Positions 21,300 to 30,995 are shown, counted from the stretch's first letter. The stretch is DNA of 54,337 nucleotides from an uncultured Bacteroidota bacterium (GCA_902774395.1 CACYIK010000017.1:1-54337), one strand, 5' to 3'. Numbers and translations: made by a program. Notes: a model not told the origin generated them from the letters alone.

Positions 21300-22333
21300 T
21301 TGGCGAAGGAGGATTGTGGGGCACCGAGGAAATAGCTGGCGGGTTGCAGGATGTTGTCGAAGACATAGTACTGTATTAGCACCGTGTCTTTCTGGTCAAG
21401 GATGGCGTAGAGACGGTTGATGTCAAAAGCGTCGTAGAGTTCCTGGTCCTGCATGATCTCCATGTCGGCGGGGTTGTCATATTTGATGTAGGTTTTCAGT
21501 ACGTGGGTCTCGCCCTTGGTGTCGGTGATGCGCAGCACGGTGCGCGGCGCGCCGCTGACGCAGCTGTCGGCGAAGGTGTTGGGCACGATGGAGGCGAACT
21601 CGTCGAAGTTAAGATTCTTGAAAGCCGAGAGCATCTGTGCTACGCGGACGGTGTCGAAGCGTGCCACACGGGTGTGGCTCTTCAACAGCTCGAAGTGGAA
21701 GTCATCGCCCTCGTGGACCACGGCGAACGACTCGTTGGGCGAAGAGGGGATTTCCAGCTCGATGCGGGCGATATTGTTGACGTCGAGGTCGACGATGCGG
21801 TGGCTGCGCCATTTAATGGGGTCGGACACGAAACGGGGGGTGAGGAATCCGCGGAAACCGGGGATATGGACGATGCTGGGAGTTTTCTCGCCTTCGCGGA
21901 GCATGTAGCTGGCCATCATGTCCTGGGTTTCGCGGCCCACATAGAAGACGTACTTGTCGCCACCCTCCTGGTAGATCTCCACCTTGATGCCGTGTGCGGC
22001 AATGTCCTTGATGACATTGGGCACGGCGTTGCGGTTTACGTCGGAGCGCTTGCGCATGTCCTTTAGGGTCTTGAGAAGAAGGTCGACCATGGGCTGGCTG
22101 GCGGGGTACTGGCCGTCGATGGTCCACGAGGAGGCACTGTTGCGTGTCAGCGTCACCATGTTGTCCTGCTTGTCGGCGATGAATATCTTATTGATGGCGG
22201 CGGTATCCTCGATATTGTATTCGGAGTTGTAGGTGTTGCCGGCGGCCTCGTTCCATTTGATGAGTGCCACCACGCCGGCGGCAAGGATGATGGCGCCGGT
22301 GACGATGATGAGGATGATGTTGCGTTTCTTCAC
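21296..22333 (-). CDS. DUF4340 domain protein
   Basis: The product is 345 residues with a single N-terminal membrane helix (residues 5-25) and a beta-rich extracytoplasmic region with repeated units. It starts MKKRNIILIIVTGAIILAAG. DUF4340 proteins commonly follow GldG-like genes and are thought to act with that ABC-type complex at the envelope. The gene lies 30 bp after the GldF-GldG fusion gene and overlaps surE. Confidence 0.85.
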   Translation of the reverse strand: MKKRNIILIIVTGAIILAAGVVALIKWNEAAGNTYNSEYNIEDTAAINKIFIADKQDNMVTLTRNSASSWTIDGQYPASQPMVDLLLKTLKDMRKRSDVNRNAVPNVIKDIAAHGIKVEIYQEGGDKYVFYVGRETQDMMASYMLREGEKTPSIVHIPGFRGFLTPRFVSDPIKWRSHRIVDLDVNNIARIELEIPSSPNESFAVVHEGDDFHFELLKSHTRVARFDTVRVAQMLSAFKNLNFDEFASIVPNTFADSCVSGAPRTVLRITDTKGETHVLKTYIKYDNPADMEIMQDQELYDAFDINRLYAILDQKDTVLIQYYVFDNILQPASYFLGAPQSSFAK

Positions 22334-22363
22334 GTGAGAAAATGTTTTAGTGGTTTGGACGGA

Positions 22364-24883
22364 TTAAAGTTTCTTGGCGAATTTTTTGCGGCGGAGGATG
22401 ACAATGGCCACTCCCGCGATGGCGAGCAGCAGCAGGGGGATGACAATGTTGATGATTTGGTAGAAGGAGCGGCTTTCCTCGGCTTTCTGCATGTCGAGTT
22501 TGCGAACCTTCACCTCCTTGCTTCGCGACTCGATGAGGCCTTCGTCGTCGAGCAGGTAGTTGATGGCGTTGAGCAGGAACTCCTTGTTCTCGTAGAGTGT
22601 CATGCTATAGTAGTCGAGACCCAGGGGGTAGGGGAACACCACGCCGCGGGTGGTGTCGACGCGGAAGCGGTTGCGGATGATGTCGCCGTCGGCGATGACA
22701 ATCATCTTGTTGGGGACGCTCTGCTCGCGGTAACCGAAGGCCTCCTGAGAGGTCAACTCGGGAGCCAGACGGTGACGCGGCCACGAGGTCTTGAACTCGC
22801 CTTCGAGGAGTACGGCCACGGGGAGGCGGCTCTTGTTGTAGAGTCGCTGGTCGGGCTCGGCGAGGGCGTCGGTAATCTCCACGGAGGCCGGCGCATTCTT
22901 GATGCGGGAATACTCGGAAGTGGTAAGCAGGACGGTCTTCTTGATGTCGTTGTCGATGAGGTCGATGCTGCTGATGAAGTCGCTGCGCACGGCGTCAATC
23001 TTGGCCACGATGGGGTGGCTGCCCTTGGCGGGTGTCAGGTCGGGGAAGTAGTACCAGGGGTAGAAGCGGTACTGTGCGCTCTCACCCACGCGGCTTCCCG
23101 GCAAGGGGATAGGCCGGCAGCGGATATCCATCAGCAGGTTGGCGTTGAGACGCACACCATAGGTGAAGAACATCTCGTCGAGACCTAATGGGTAGCGTGT
23201 GGCAATGGTCACGCCACGTTCCGACAGACTGTCCATGTCGGCGTTCAGCGGGTCGACGAGCCACAGCACGCGGCCGCCATACATGATGTATTGGTCGATG
23301 AGGAAGAGGTCCTCGTCGGAGAAATGCTGCGTGGGTTTGGCCACAATCAGCAAGTCGAATTTGTTGAAGTAGCGGTAGGAGGAGTCCTTACCCGTGGGCT
23401 CATGCATCGTGAGGGCCTGCACCTGGCCGTTGATGTTCACGGTGTCGAGGTCGTACATCTTGCTCAGTGAGCGCTGGATGTCGTAGAGCGTGGGTCCGAA
23501 GAGTTCGCCGTGGCCCAGCAGGAATCCTATGCGGGGTTTCTTGTTGCGTGTCAGCTCGCCGATGGCGCTGATGAAGGTGTTCTCGAGGTTGGCTATCGAC
23601 GCTTCGGCGATGACCTGCGAGTTGCCGAGGGCACCGAGCATAATCATCGTGTAGATGTCTTCGGGCAGCAGGGCGAAGGAGGTGGTGTTGCCCTGGTAGG
23701 TGATGTCGATGGCCGGCAGCAGGCGCAGGCGTGTCTCGCTGCTTGCCTTGCGGATGATGTCGGGGATGGGGTAGATGCCGCGCTTCTCCATGTCGTCGAA
23801 CACGTTGCCGCCCTCGTCGGGGTTGGTGTAGGTGTTGGGGTCTACAAATTCGTAGGTGATGTTGCTATTGGAAGCGCGCAGCTTGTTCAGCATCTCGCGA
23901 GTCTCGTACTGCAGATGCTTGTAGGCGGGTGACATCTCGCCTTCGAGGTAGACGCGGAAGAGCATAGGCTCGTCGATCTTCTCCAGCATCTCCTCTGTCG
24001 AGTCGGTGAGGGTATAGCGTTTCTCCTCGGTGAGGTCGAGACGGGTGTATACGAAATGGTCGAAGATGTTCACGCTGATGACTATCAGCAGGGTGGCACC
24101 CAGCTCCAGCCAGTGGGTACGTTTCAGGTTCTTGCGGTTTTTCCAGCCGTTCCACATGCGGCTTTGCAGCACCATGCGTGTGGCCATGAGGAAGAGTGCC
24201 GCTATGCTGACGAAATAGAGAAGGTCGCGAGTGTCGATGACGCCGCGGCTGATGCTCTCGTAGTGCTCTTTCAGTCCGAGACCTCTGATGAAGATGTCGC
24301 CGCCGCTCTCCAGCAGGTTCATTCCTGCCACAGCCTCGAAACCGAGGTGTGCCGCGGCGCTGAAGGCCAGGGCCAGGATGAAGGAAACGATCTGGTTGCC
24401 TGTCAGCGCGCTGGCGAAGATGCCGATAGCCACAAAGGCGGCTCCCAGCAGCAGAAGGCCGAAATAGGAACCTATCACGCTTCCGGTGTCGATGTTTCCC
24501 ACGCTCTCGCCCAAGGCGTAGACGCTGAAGTAACACACCAGTGTGGGCAGCAGGGAGATGAATACCAGCGTCCATGAGGCCAGGAATTTGGCGAAGACGA
24601 TGGTCCAGTCGCTCAGCGGATGAGTCATCAGCATCTCGATGGTGCCACCACGCCGCTCTTCGGCGAAGGTGCGCATAGTGATGGCCGGGATGAGGAAGAG
24701 GTAGAGGTACTGTCCCACGTCGAACAGGCCTTCCATGCCTGCGTATTCGTGGTCAATGATGTTGTAGCTGCCGTTGAAGACCCACAGCTGCAGGCCTGTC
24801 AGTATGAGGAATACCGCGATGGTGAGGTATCCAATCAGCGAGGAGAAGAAACTCGCCAGTTCTTTTTTGTAGAGTGTGTACAC
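22364..24883 (-). CDS. GldF-GldG fusion: ABC-2 permease joined to Gldg-type periplasmic protein
   Basis: The product is 839 residues. Residues 1-245 are an ABC-2 permease with six membrane helices and the signature FAEERRGGTIEMLMTHP of GldF. Residues about 258-839 match GldG: a membrane helix, then YTRLDLTEEKRYTLT, a large periplasmic domain and a final helix before RRKKFAKKL. In gliding Flavobacteria GldA, GldF and GldG form an ABC transporter. Here both are in one chain and no GldA ATPase gene is nearby. Non-gliding Bacteroidales also carry GldG-like proteins with an unknown envelope role. Confidence 0.88.
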   Translation of the reverse strand: MYTLYKKELASFFSSLIGYLTIAVFLILTGLQLWVFNGSYNIIDHEYAGMEGLFDVGQYLYLFLIPAITMRTFAEERRGGTIEMLMTHPLSDWTIVFAKFLASWTLVFISLLPTLVCYFSVYALGESVGNIDTGSVIGSYFGLLLLGAAFVAIGIFASALTGNQIVSFILALAFSAAAHLGFEAVAGMNLLESGGDIFIRGLGLKEHYESISRGVIDTRDLLYFVSIAALFLMATRMVLQSRMWNGWKNRKNLKRTHWLELGATLLIVISVNIFDHFVYTRLDLTEEKRYTLTDSTEEMLEKIDEPMLFRVYLEGEMSPAYKHLQYETREMLNKLRASNSNITYEFVDPNTYTNPDEGGNVFDDMEKRGIYPIPDIIRKASSETRLRLLPAIDITYQGNTTSFALLPEDIYTMIMLGALGNSQVIAEASIANLENTFISAIGELTRNKKPRIGFLLGHGELFGPTLYDIQRSLSKMYDLDTVNINGQVQALTMHEPTGKDSSYRYFNKFDLLIVAKPTQHFSDEDLFLIDQYIMYGGRVLWLVDPLNADMDSLSERGVTIATRYPLGLDEMFFTYGVRLNANLLMDIRCRPIPLPGSRVGESAQYRFYPWYYFPDLTPAKGSHPIVAKIDAVRSDFISSIDLIDNDIKKTVLLTTSEYSRIKNAPASVEITDALAEPDQRLYNKSRLPVAVLLEGEFKTSWPRHRLAPELTSQEAFGYREQSVPNKMIVIADGDIIRNRFRVDTTRGVVFPYPLGLDYYSMTLYENKEFLLNAINYLLDDEGLIESRSKEVKVRKLDMQKAEESRSFYQIINIVIPLLLLAIAGVAIVILRRKKFAKKL

Positions 24884-24897
24884 TTAATCTTTTAGTA

Positions 24898-26418
24898 TTA
24901 GAAATCAAACTTTTGTGCTTTGCTTTTCGGGCTGCGGCCCTGATAGTATCCGTCCGCGAGCTCACGGACCGTCTCCACGACCACCTGTATGGTGCCGGTG
25001 AGTATCTTCTGGTCAATGTTCTCCCAGATGTCGGTCGTCACATGGTTGTGAGGCAGTCCGTTGTGGGTGGTGAACACCAGCGAGGGAATCTTTATCTGGT
25101 CGAAGGCGCGGGCGTCGCCTCTGGGGTTCGTCTTCTCTGGGTTGTGCCAGATGAGGCTGAGGTTTGCGCTGTCGCGCACGCGGGCGATGTCCCAGAGGGC
25201 GGGGTAGCGGTTGTCGCCCAGCAGCATGATGCTGTCGCCGTGGCCGATGCTCTGCACGTTGATGAAGGCCTCCACCTTGCGCAGCTTGGCGTAATCGCGG
25301 AGGAAGACACGTGAGCCCATGAAGCGCTGTTCGCTGCCGCTGAAGAGCACGAAGAGGACGCTGCGGCGTGGACGGTACTGGTCCTGCGAAAGTAGACGGG
25401 CGGTCTCGAGTACCGCTGCCACTCCCGAGGCATTCACGTCGGCGCCGGGGAACAGGCAGGTCTCGCCTTGCATACCCACGTGGTCGAGGCTGGCGCCCAC
25501 CACGATGATCTCGTCGTTGTATTTCTTGTCGGTACCTTTTATCAGACCCAGCACGTTGGAGGTGACGGCACGCTGGCGGTAGATGGCGTTGACGTCAATC
25601 TCGGCCCTCTTGCGCAGGGCAAATGACTGGGCGTGATGCTTGCTGGCGATGGCGGCGATGGCGGAGTCCAAACTCATGGCCTCGCCCTGCAGCAGCTCGC
25701 GTCCGCAGTCGTAGGTCAGTCTAAGAATGGGGAATGTGGCCAGGTGCGGCAGGGCGCCGCAGTAGGTGCGGCCCTGCACCTCGTAGGGGAGACAGCTGGT
25801 GCTGGTGTTGATAGCCAGCAGACCCAGGGCGCCGTGTTTCTCGGCGGCACGTGCTTTGTCGCGCAGCAGCGTGTAGCGGTCGGTGATGTGGCTCGGCAGC
25901 CACGAACCTGCGGGCATACCTGTGAGTACCACCACTAACTTGCCTTGCACGTCCACTTTGTCGAAGTCGCCCATCAGTTCGTTGTCGATGCCGTAGCCGC
26001 AGAAGACCATCTCGGCGTCGACATATCCGCGGCCGGTCATGCCGGCGCAGGCGAACTCGTTGCCCAGCGTGAAGACACGTTTCTCTTTGGTGCCGGGAGT
26101 GTAGATGTTGAACTTGCAGTTCTCCACCTCGTTGCACTCCACCTCGAACTTCTGCTCGCTGATTTCGGCGCCGTATCTTTTCAGCACACCTTTCACGTAC
26201 TTCATCGCCATGTCGTATCCTGTGCTGCCCGCGAGGCGTCCCTGATAGGATTCCGACGACAACTCGACGATATGTTTCATTATCGAGTCTTCTTCCACCA
26301 CAGGCATGAACAGCGGTTCTTTTGTTTGTCCGTTGGCTACTGCCCACAGGCCGCTGACCGCTATCGCCGTCAGCACGCACAGCCTGCCCAATCTGCTCAG
26401 CAATCCCTTTTTAACCAT
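24898..26418 (-). CDS. M28-family peptidase homologue, active site degenerate
   Basis: The product is 506 residues with a signal peptide (MVKKGLLSRLGRLCVLTAIA), a PA-like insert (about 120-240) and an M28 zinc aminopeptidase fold. Active-site positions differ from the family pattern: GASLDHVG for GAHxDHxG, GADVNASG for GADDNASG, SGSEQ for xGEEQ and NVQSIG for NLDMxG. The last His (HNHVTTD) is kept. Two zinc ligands, the bridging Asp and the general-base Glu therefore appear to be lost, so it is probably a binding protein rather than a peptidase. It precedes the GldF-GldG gene by 14 bp. Confidence 0.85.
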   Translation of the reverse strand: MVKKGLLSRLGRLCVLTAIAVSGLWAVANGQTKEPLFMPVVEEDSIMKHIVELSSESYQGRLAGSTGYDMAMKYVKGVLKRYGAEISEQKFEVECNEVENCKFNIYTPGTKEKRVFTLGNEFACAGMTGRGYVDAEMVFCGYGIDNELMGDFDKVDVQGKLVVVLTGMPAGSWLPSHITDRYTLLRDKARAAEKHGALGLLAINTSTSCLPYEVQGRTYCGALPHLATFPILRLTYDCGRELLQGEAMSLDSAIAAIASKHHAQSFALRKRAEIDVNAIYRQRAVTSNVLGLIKGTDKKYNDEIIVVGASLDHVGMQGETCLFPGADVNASGVAAVLETARLLSQDQYRPRRSVLFVLFSGSEQRFMGSRVFLRDYAKLRKVEAFINVQSIGHGDSIMLLGDNRYPALWDIARVRDSANLSLIWHNPEKTNPRGDARAFDQIKIPSLVFTTHNGLPHNHVTTDIWENIDQKILTGTIQVVVETVRELADGYYQGRSPKSKAQKFDF

Positions 26419-26496
26419 GTTATTTATATAAATAATTTTATTAATATATTATTCCACAAAGTGTTATGCCTTCTGCGCCGAAGCGCAAAAGACATA

Positions 26497-26504
26497 CAAA
26501 TATA
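26497..26504 (-). promoter_or_regulatory. -7 element upstream of the M28-like gene
   Basis: TATATTTG on the minus strand (26497-26504) lies 79 bp before the start codon. The -33 element is not clear. It could drive the leftward block from the peptidase homologue to rimO. Confidence 0.45.
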
Positions 26505-26558
26505 CGAATATTTTTAGAAACTGGAACTTTTTTTGTGGAGGCGTCCCGTGTGACGTCT

Positions 26559-27575
26559 CTACTTAAGCTCGTTCAGCAGCTTGTCGAGGTTCGGTGTGAG
26601 GATGATTTCGGTGCGGCGGTTGGCGGCTTTACCCTCGGCAGTGGCGTTGGAGGCCTTGGGGGCGAATTCGCCGTGGCCACAGGCTTCCACGCGTGCGGGG
26701 TTGATGCCGGGGCCGTTGTTCAGCAGTAGCTTCACTATCGATGTGGCACGCATCACACTCAGGTCCCAGTTATCCTTCACGGCGGTGTTGCCGCGGTAGG
26801 CGTCGTTGTCTGTATGACCTTCAACCATAATGTTTAAGGTGGTGTCCTGCTCGAGCACTTTTGCCAGCTCTTTGATGGCGTTGACGCCCTCTTTCGACAC
26901 GGTCCAGCTGGCCGACGGGAAGAGCAGCTTGTTCTCCATCGAGACATACACCTTGCCGTCTTTCGTCTCAATTTTCAGACCTTTGTCGGCAAAGCCTGTG
27001 AGCGCTTTGGTTACCGAGTTGCGCACATTCTCCAGCTCGCGCTCCTTGGCTTCGAGTTGGGCGCGTGTGGCGGCTTCCTCTTTTTCGAGTTCCTTTTGTT
27101 TGGCTATCAGTTCGCTACGTTGCAGCTGGAAGCTTTCTTGCTGCTCCTGCAGCTGGCGTTCTTTCTGTTGCAGTTCACTCTCTTTAGAGTTCAGTTCTTT
27201 GGTGCGGGCCGAGAGGAGGTTCTGTGCTCGCGTCAGGTCGCGGCTCTTTCCTGCCACCTCCTGCATGTAGTTTTCCATGGTCGTATCGTAGTGACGCTGA
27301 AGCTTTTCCAGACGGCGTGAGAGGCTGTCCACCACGATGTCGCAACGGCCCTTTGCGGCGGCAATCTCGTTATAGTCGGCCAGTTGTGCCGAATACTGTT
27401 GGTTCAGGGCTGCGTTTTCACCTCGGAGCTCCTCCACCTCCTGCATCTTGAGCTTGTATTGCTTGGAGGTCTGGTCGTATTTCGCCTGCAGGCTTTCATG
27501 CTTGCTCAGCGACACACACGAGGTGAATGCGATGGTGGCAAGAACGCCGATGAAAAGAGTGTTTTTCCTAGTCAT
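26559..27575 (-). CDS. OmpA-family lipoprotein with coiled coil
   Basis: The product is 338 residues. The lipoprotein signal has a lipobox at TSC (Cys20). A long coiled coil (about 25-200) with many Gln, Glu and Leu leads to a C-terminal OmpA/MotB peptidoglycan-binding domain (MVEGHTDNDAYRG, VEACGHGEF, ANRRTEI). It would anchor the outer membrane or a complex to peptidoglycan. A 140-bp gap separates it from the M28-like gene. Confidence 0.92.
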   Translation of the reverse strand: MTRKNTLFIGVLATIAFTSCVSLSKHESLQAKYDQTSKQYKLKMQEVEELRGENAALNQQYSAQLADYNEIAAAKGRCDIVVDSLSRRLEKLQRHYDTTMENYMQEVAGKSRDLTRAQNLLSARTKELNSKESELQQKERQLQEQQESFQLQRSELIAKQKELEKEEAATRAQLEAKERELENVRNSVTKALTGFADKGLKIETKDGKVYVSMENKLLFPSASWTVSKEGVNAIKELAKVLEQDTTLNIMVEGHTDNDAYRGNTAVKDNWDLSVMRATSIVKLLLNNGPGINPARVEACGHGEFAPKASNATAEGKAANRRTEIILTPNLDKLLNELK

Positions 27576-27621
27576 AATTGTTATTTTTTATTAAAGGATA
27601 ACGTGGTTTGTATATTTTTCG

Positions 27622-27629
27622 TATTTTTG
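27622..27629 (+). promoter_or_regulatory. -7 element of the ClC gene
   Basis: TATTTTTG lies 24 bp before the ATG at 27653. No clear -33 TTTG is found at the usual distance. Confidence 0.5.
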
Positions 27630-27652
27630 CACCCGCATTTTTTTGAAAAAGT

Positions 27653-29434
27653 ATGAATATTGTCGGCAAATTATACCGTTGGCGTCGTCGCCATTTCAGT
27701 GAGCAGAGTTTTGTGCTGATGCTGGCTGTAGTGGTGGGCGTGCTGGCGGGACTGGCGGCGGTGGCGCTGAAGACACTGGTCTTCTATGGAGGACGGTGGG
27801 TGTCGCAGTTTGGTGCCATGACCCCATTCGGGGGCAATGTGATGATGCTGCTGTTCCCGCTGGTGGGTATATTGCTGACGGTGCTGTTTGTGCGCTATAT
27901 CGTGCGTGGCGACATCGGCCATGGGTTGCCGAGTGTGCTGCTGGCCATCAGCCGCAAGCGCTCGCAGCTGCCATCGAAGAATATGTACACGTCGCTGATA
28001 GCGTCGACGTTGACGGTGGCCTTCGGCGGCAGCGTGGGTTTGGAGGCACCGATAGCGTCGACGGGTTCGGCCATCGGTTCGAATATTGGCCGTTGGTTCC
28101 ATCTGAGACCCAAGTATGTGCGCTTGCTCCTGGGCTGTGGCGCCGCGGGTGCCATTGCGGGTATCTTCAAGGCTCCCTTTGCGGGTATACTCTTTGTGCT
28201 TGAGGTCTTCATGTTCGACCTCACCGCCACCACGGCGTTGCCACTGCTCATTTCGGCCTTGACGGCGGCCTCGGTGGCTTATTTCACCATGGGCACGGAT
28301 GTGCAGTTCCATTTCGAGGTGACACATCCTTTTGCCCTGTCGCAGTTGCCGTACTATGCCGTGCTGGGAGTCTTCTGCGCCCTGGTTTCGCTCTATTTCC
28401 TCCGCACGACAGACAAGGTGGAAGGACTTATTGCACGTTTGCGCAACCCATGGGCAAAGGTGGCTGTGGGAGGTGTGGTCTTGGGACTGCTCATTTTCCT
28501 CTTCCCGCCGCTTTACGGTGAGGGTTACGGTATGCTGTCGGAGTTGCTGAAGGGTGACTCGACGAGCCTTTTCACGCATACCGTGTACACGTCGTGGGCA
28601 GGGAATGCTTGGCTCACGCTAGGCGTACTCTTTGCCCTTATCCTGCTGAAGGCCGTGGCGACGGCCACGACTATCGGCAGCGGCGGCGTGGGCGGTACGT
28701 TCGGTCCGTCACTCATCGTGGGAGGTCTGTCAGGCTATTTCGTGGCGATGCTGAGCAACGAGCTGGGCTTTGCTCCGCAGGATACCGCCAACTTCGCCCT
28801 TGTCGGCATGGCGGCGGTGATGACGGGTGTGATGCACGCACCGTTTATGGCGACATTCCTTATTGCCGACATTACCGGCGGCTACCAGCTGCTGGTGCCG
28901 CTGCTGACGGCTTCGGCAGTGACATACCTGTGTGTCAGTCCGTTTGAACATCATTCCATCTATGCCCGCAAGTTGGCGAAGAAAGGCGACCTGCTGACGC
29001 ACGATAAGGATGCTTCGGCTTGGCGGTTGCTCGACATGAGTTCGCTCGTAGAGACCAACTTTGTCATTGTCCGCTCGGGCGATAAATTACGCGACCTTAT
29101 TGATGCCATACAGAACTCGAAACGTAACCTCTTCCCAGTGTTAAGTGAGGATGACAAGTTCTTGGGAGTTATTGTTTTGGATGACGTGAGGAAGATTATG
29201 TTCCGCTCCGACCTTTATGATACCGTCACTGTCGACGAACTGATGCATCCCCTCTCAGAGGGCGACTTGGTGCGCAGCAGCGACAATCTGAGGGATGTGG
29301 TGGAGAAGTTCCGTGTAGGCAACCGCTATAACCTGGTGGTTATCGACGAGAACGAGCGTTATCTTGGCTTCCTCTCCCGTGCCAACACCTTCAGCGCCTA
29401 TCGCCGCTTCATCTCCTCTACGAGCGATGAGTAA
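27653..29434 (+). CDS. ClC-family chloride channel or antiporter with CBS domains
   Basis: The product is 593 residues. A ClC membrane core with about 10-12 helices carries the selectivity motifs GHGLPS, GGSVGLEAP (gating Glu kept, Arg to Leu and Gly to Ala relative to GREGP) and GGVGGTFGPSL. Residues about 455-585 form two CBS domains (VIVRSGDKLRDLID; DLVRSSDNLRDVVE) that usually bind adenine nucleotides and regulate gating. Whether it is a channel or a Cl-/H+ antiporter cannot be decided from the sequence alone. It is convergent with the O-antigen ligase gene, 13 bp away. Confidence 0.94.
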   Translation: MNIVGKLYRWRRRHFSEQSFVLMLAVVVGVLAGLAAVALKTLVFYGGRWVSQFGAMTPFGGNVMMLLFPLVGILLTVLFVRYIVRGDIGHGLPSVLLAISRKRSQLPSKNMYTSLIASTLTVAFGGSVGLEAPIASTGSAIGSNIGRWFHLRPKYVRLLLGCGAAGAIAGIFKAPFAGILFVLEVFMFDLTATTALPLLISALTAASVAYFTMGTDVQFHFEVTHPFALSQLPYYAVLGVFCALVSLYFLRTTDKVEGLIARLRNPWAKVAVGGVVLGLLIFLFPPLYGEGYGMLSELLKGDSTSLFTHTVYTSWAGNAWLTLGVLFALILLKAVATATTIGSGGVGGTFGPSLIVGGLSGYFVAMLSNELGFAPQDTANFALVGMAAVMTGVMHAPFMATFLIADITGGYQLLVPLLTASAVTYLCVSPFEHHSIYARKLAKKGDLLTHDKDASAWRLLDMSSLVETNFVIVRSGDKLRDLIDAIQNSKRNLFPVLSEDDKFLGVIVLDDVRKIMFRSDLYDTVTVDELMHPLSEGDLVRSSDNLRDVVEKFRVGNRYNLVVIDENERYLGFLSRANTFSAYRRFISSTSDE

Positions 29435-29447
29435 TGTTGTATGGCGG

Positions 29448-30986
29448 CTAGAGAATAAATGTCTTAATTTTTGAATCGTTTTTCTTCTCACCATACACAT
29501 CCAGTGCTACGACGACTGCCGTGAATCCCCAGAAGGGGACGGAGAGTTTGTCGGTGTCGAGGAAGTTGTTGAATACACCATGGATGTAATATGTCAGTAA
29601 TGACAGGGTGAATGCCAGTGCCATGCGCGCCACCTGCGGGTCTTTGGCGGTGCGGTAGACGCGTACGCCGGTGGCGAAGGTGGTGAGGAAGAGCAGCGCC
29701 ACCAGTGCCACGCCAGGCACGCCCTGTTCTGTGAGCGGACCTATGTATTCGCTGTGGGCGTTGCCGAGGTCGCCGGCGTTGGTGCTGATGGTGGAGAGCT
29801 GGTAGGAACGTTGGTAGCCGGCATAGAGGAACTGGTAGGTTCCGGGGCCGCAGCCCAGCACGGGCCGTTCCTCCCACATGCGGAAGGCCGATGCCCAGCG
29901 GTTCAGACGCTCGAGGTTCGAGGCGTCGGTCGAGATGTTCGAGATGCTCTTCACCTGGTCAGCCAGCGTGTAGCTCGAGTCTTGATGGTTCTTGCCGAGT
30001 TTGTAGATAAGGTCGTTCTGGTAGACAAAGAACGCGCCGACGCCTAGTCCGAAGAGCAGTACCATCCATTTGACTTTCAGCCCCAGACGGATGAGCACAT
30101 AGACGCCAATGACGCCTGCGATGCTGATCCATGCCGCCCGGCAGTAGCTGAAGAAGAGACCTATAAGGAGGAGTGCAAGGAGGAGTAAACCGAAAATGGA
30201 GTGAAAGGGAGTGAAATGGAGTGAGAGGGAGTGAGAGGACAAATGATTTTTTTTCACACCTTCTAAAACAAAATATACGGCTGCCGGCAGCATGAGTGCG
30301 ATGGCGCAACCGTAGGCGGTGTGGTCGTTGTAGTAGGGCTGCATGACGCGGTGCAGCGTCTGCAGGTCGCTGAAGTTGCCTAGGGTCTTGCTGGTGGCCA
30401 TCAGGATGATGACGCCGAGACCAATGGCGTAGGCCCAGAAGAACTGGCGTATGCGTCGCTGGTTCTTGAATATCTGTGCTGCAGCGAAGAAGAAAGGTAC
30501 TACGAACCACACCCTTGCCAGGGTGTATTTGAACGACACCCAAGGCAGTTCGGAGGTGGACGAGGTGATGACCATCCAAGCCAACGATGCTAGGATTAGC
30601 AGCGTTACGGGATGGCGTAGAAGACTTTGGGACTTCGATAGTTCGAGGCTTGGAGACGTTGGGAATTTGCCATCTTGTTGCCGTGAAACCAGTACGCGGA
30701 AGAAGAAGATGAAGGTGAAGAGTATCATCATGGGCTCCACGGGCATGGAGAGCTCCATGCCGGGCAGTAGGGCCATGTTGACAGCAAAGGGGGTGAGCAA
30801 AGCGATGAGGAGAAATCCGGTCTCCAGCCGTGTCACGAAGAGCCACAATACCAGCAGTGCCAACGGCACCATGGCCACAGAGGCGTCGCCCTTGTACCAC
30901 AGCGCATATCCCTCGGCGACGATGAACGCCAGAATCAGCACAGTGGCCACCAGCAGTCCAACGTTCTTTTTGAGCCAGTTATTCAT
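29448..30986 (-). CDS. O-antigen ligase / polymerase-like membrane protein
   Basis: The product is 512 residues with about 12 membrane helices and a large extracytoplasmic loop. The Wzy/WaaL-type signature is GCGPGTYQFLYAGYQ and NAHSEYIGPLTEQG. Such proteins polymerise O-antigen or transfer it to lipid A core in the periplasm. Near residues 250-263 a loop (SSHSLSLHFTPFHS) is encoded by four 10-bp tandem units. Copy-number change by one unit would shift the frame. It follows the Wzz-like gene by 57 bp. Confidence 0.85.
   Translation of the reverse strand: MNNWLKKNVGLLVATVLILAFIVAEGYALWYKGDASVAMVPLALLVLWLFVTRLETGFLLIALLTPFAVNMALLPGMELSMPVEPMMILFTFIFFFRVLVSRQQDGKFPTSPSLELSKSQSLLRHPVTLLILASLAWMVITSSTSELPWVSFKYTLARVWFVVPFFFAAAQIFKNQRRIRQFFWAYAIGLGVIILMATSKTLGNFSDLQTLHRVMQPYYNDHTAYGCAIALMLPAAVYFVLEGVKKNHLSSHSLSLHFTPFHSIFGLLLLALLLIGLFFSYCRAAWISIAGVIGVYVLIRLGLKVKWMVLLFGLGVGAFFVYQNDLIYKLGKNHQDSSYTLADQVKSISNISTDASNLERLNRWASAFRMWEERPVLGCGPGTYQFLYAGYQRSYQLSTISTNAGDLGNAHSEYIGPLTEQGVPGVALVALLFLTTFATGVRVYRTAKDPQVARMALAFTLSLLTYYIHGVFNNFLDTDKLSVPFWGFTAVVVALDVYGEKKNDSKIKTFIL
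30197..30236. repeat. 10-bp tandem repeat inside O-antigen ligase gene
   Basis: Four units, TGGAGTGAAA / GGGAGTGAAA / TGGAGTGAGA / GGGAGTGAGA, lie in frame within a hydrophilic loop. Ten bases per unit is not a multiple of three. Confidence 0.9.
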
Positions 30987-30995
30987 TGCTTTTTT

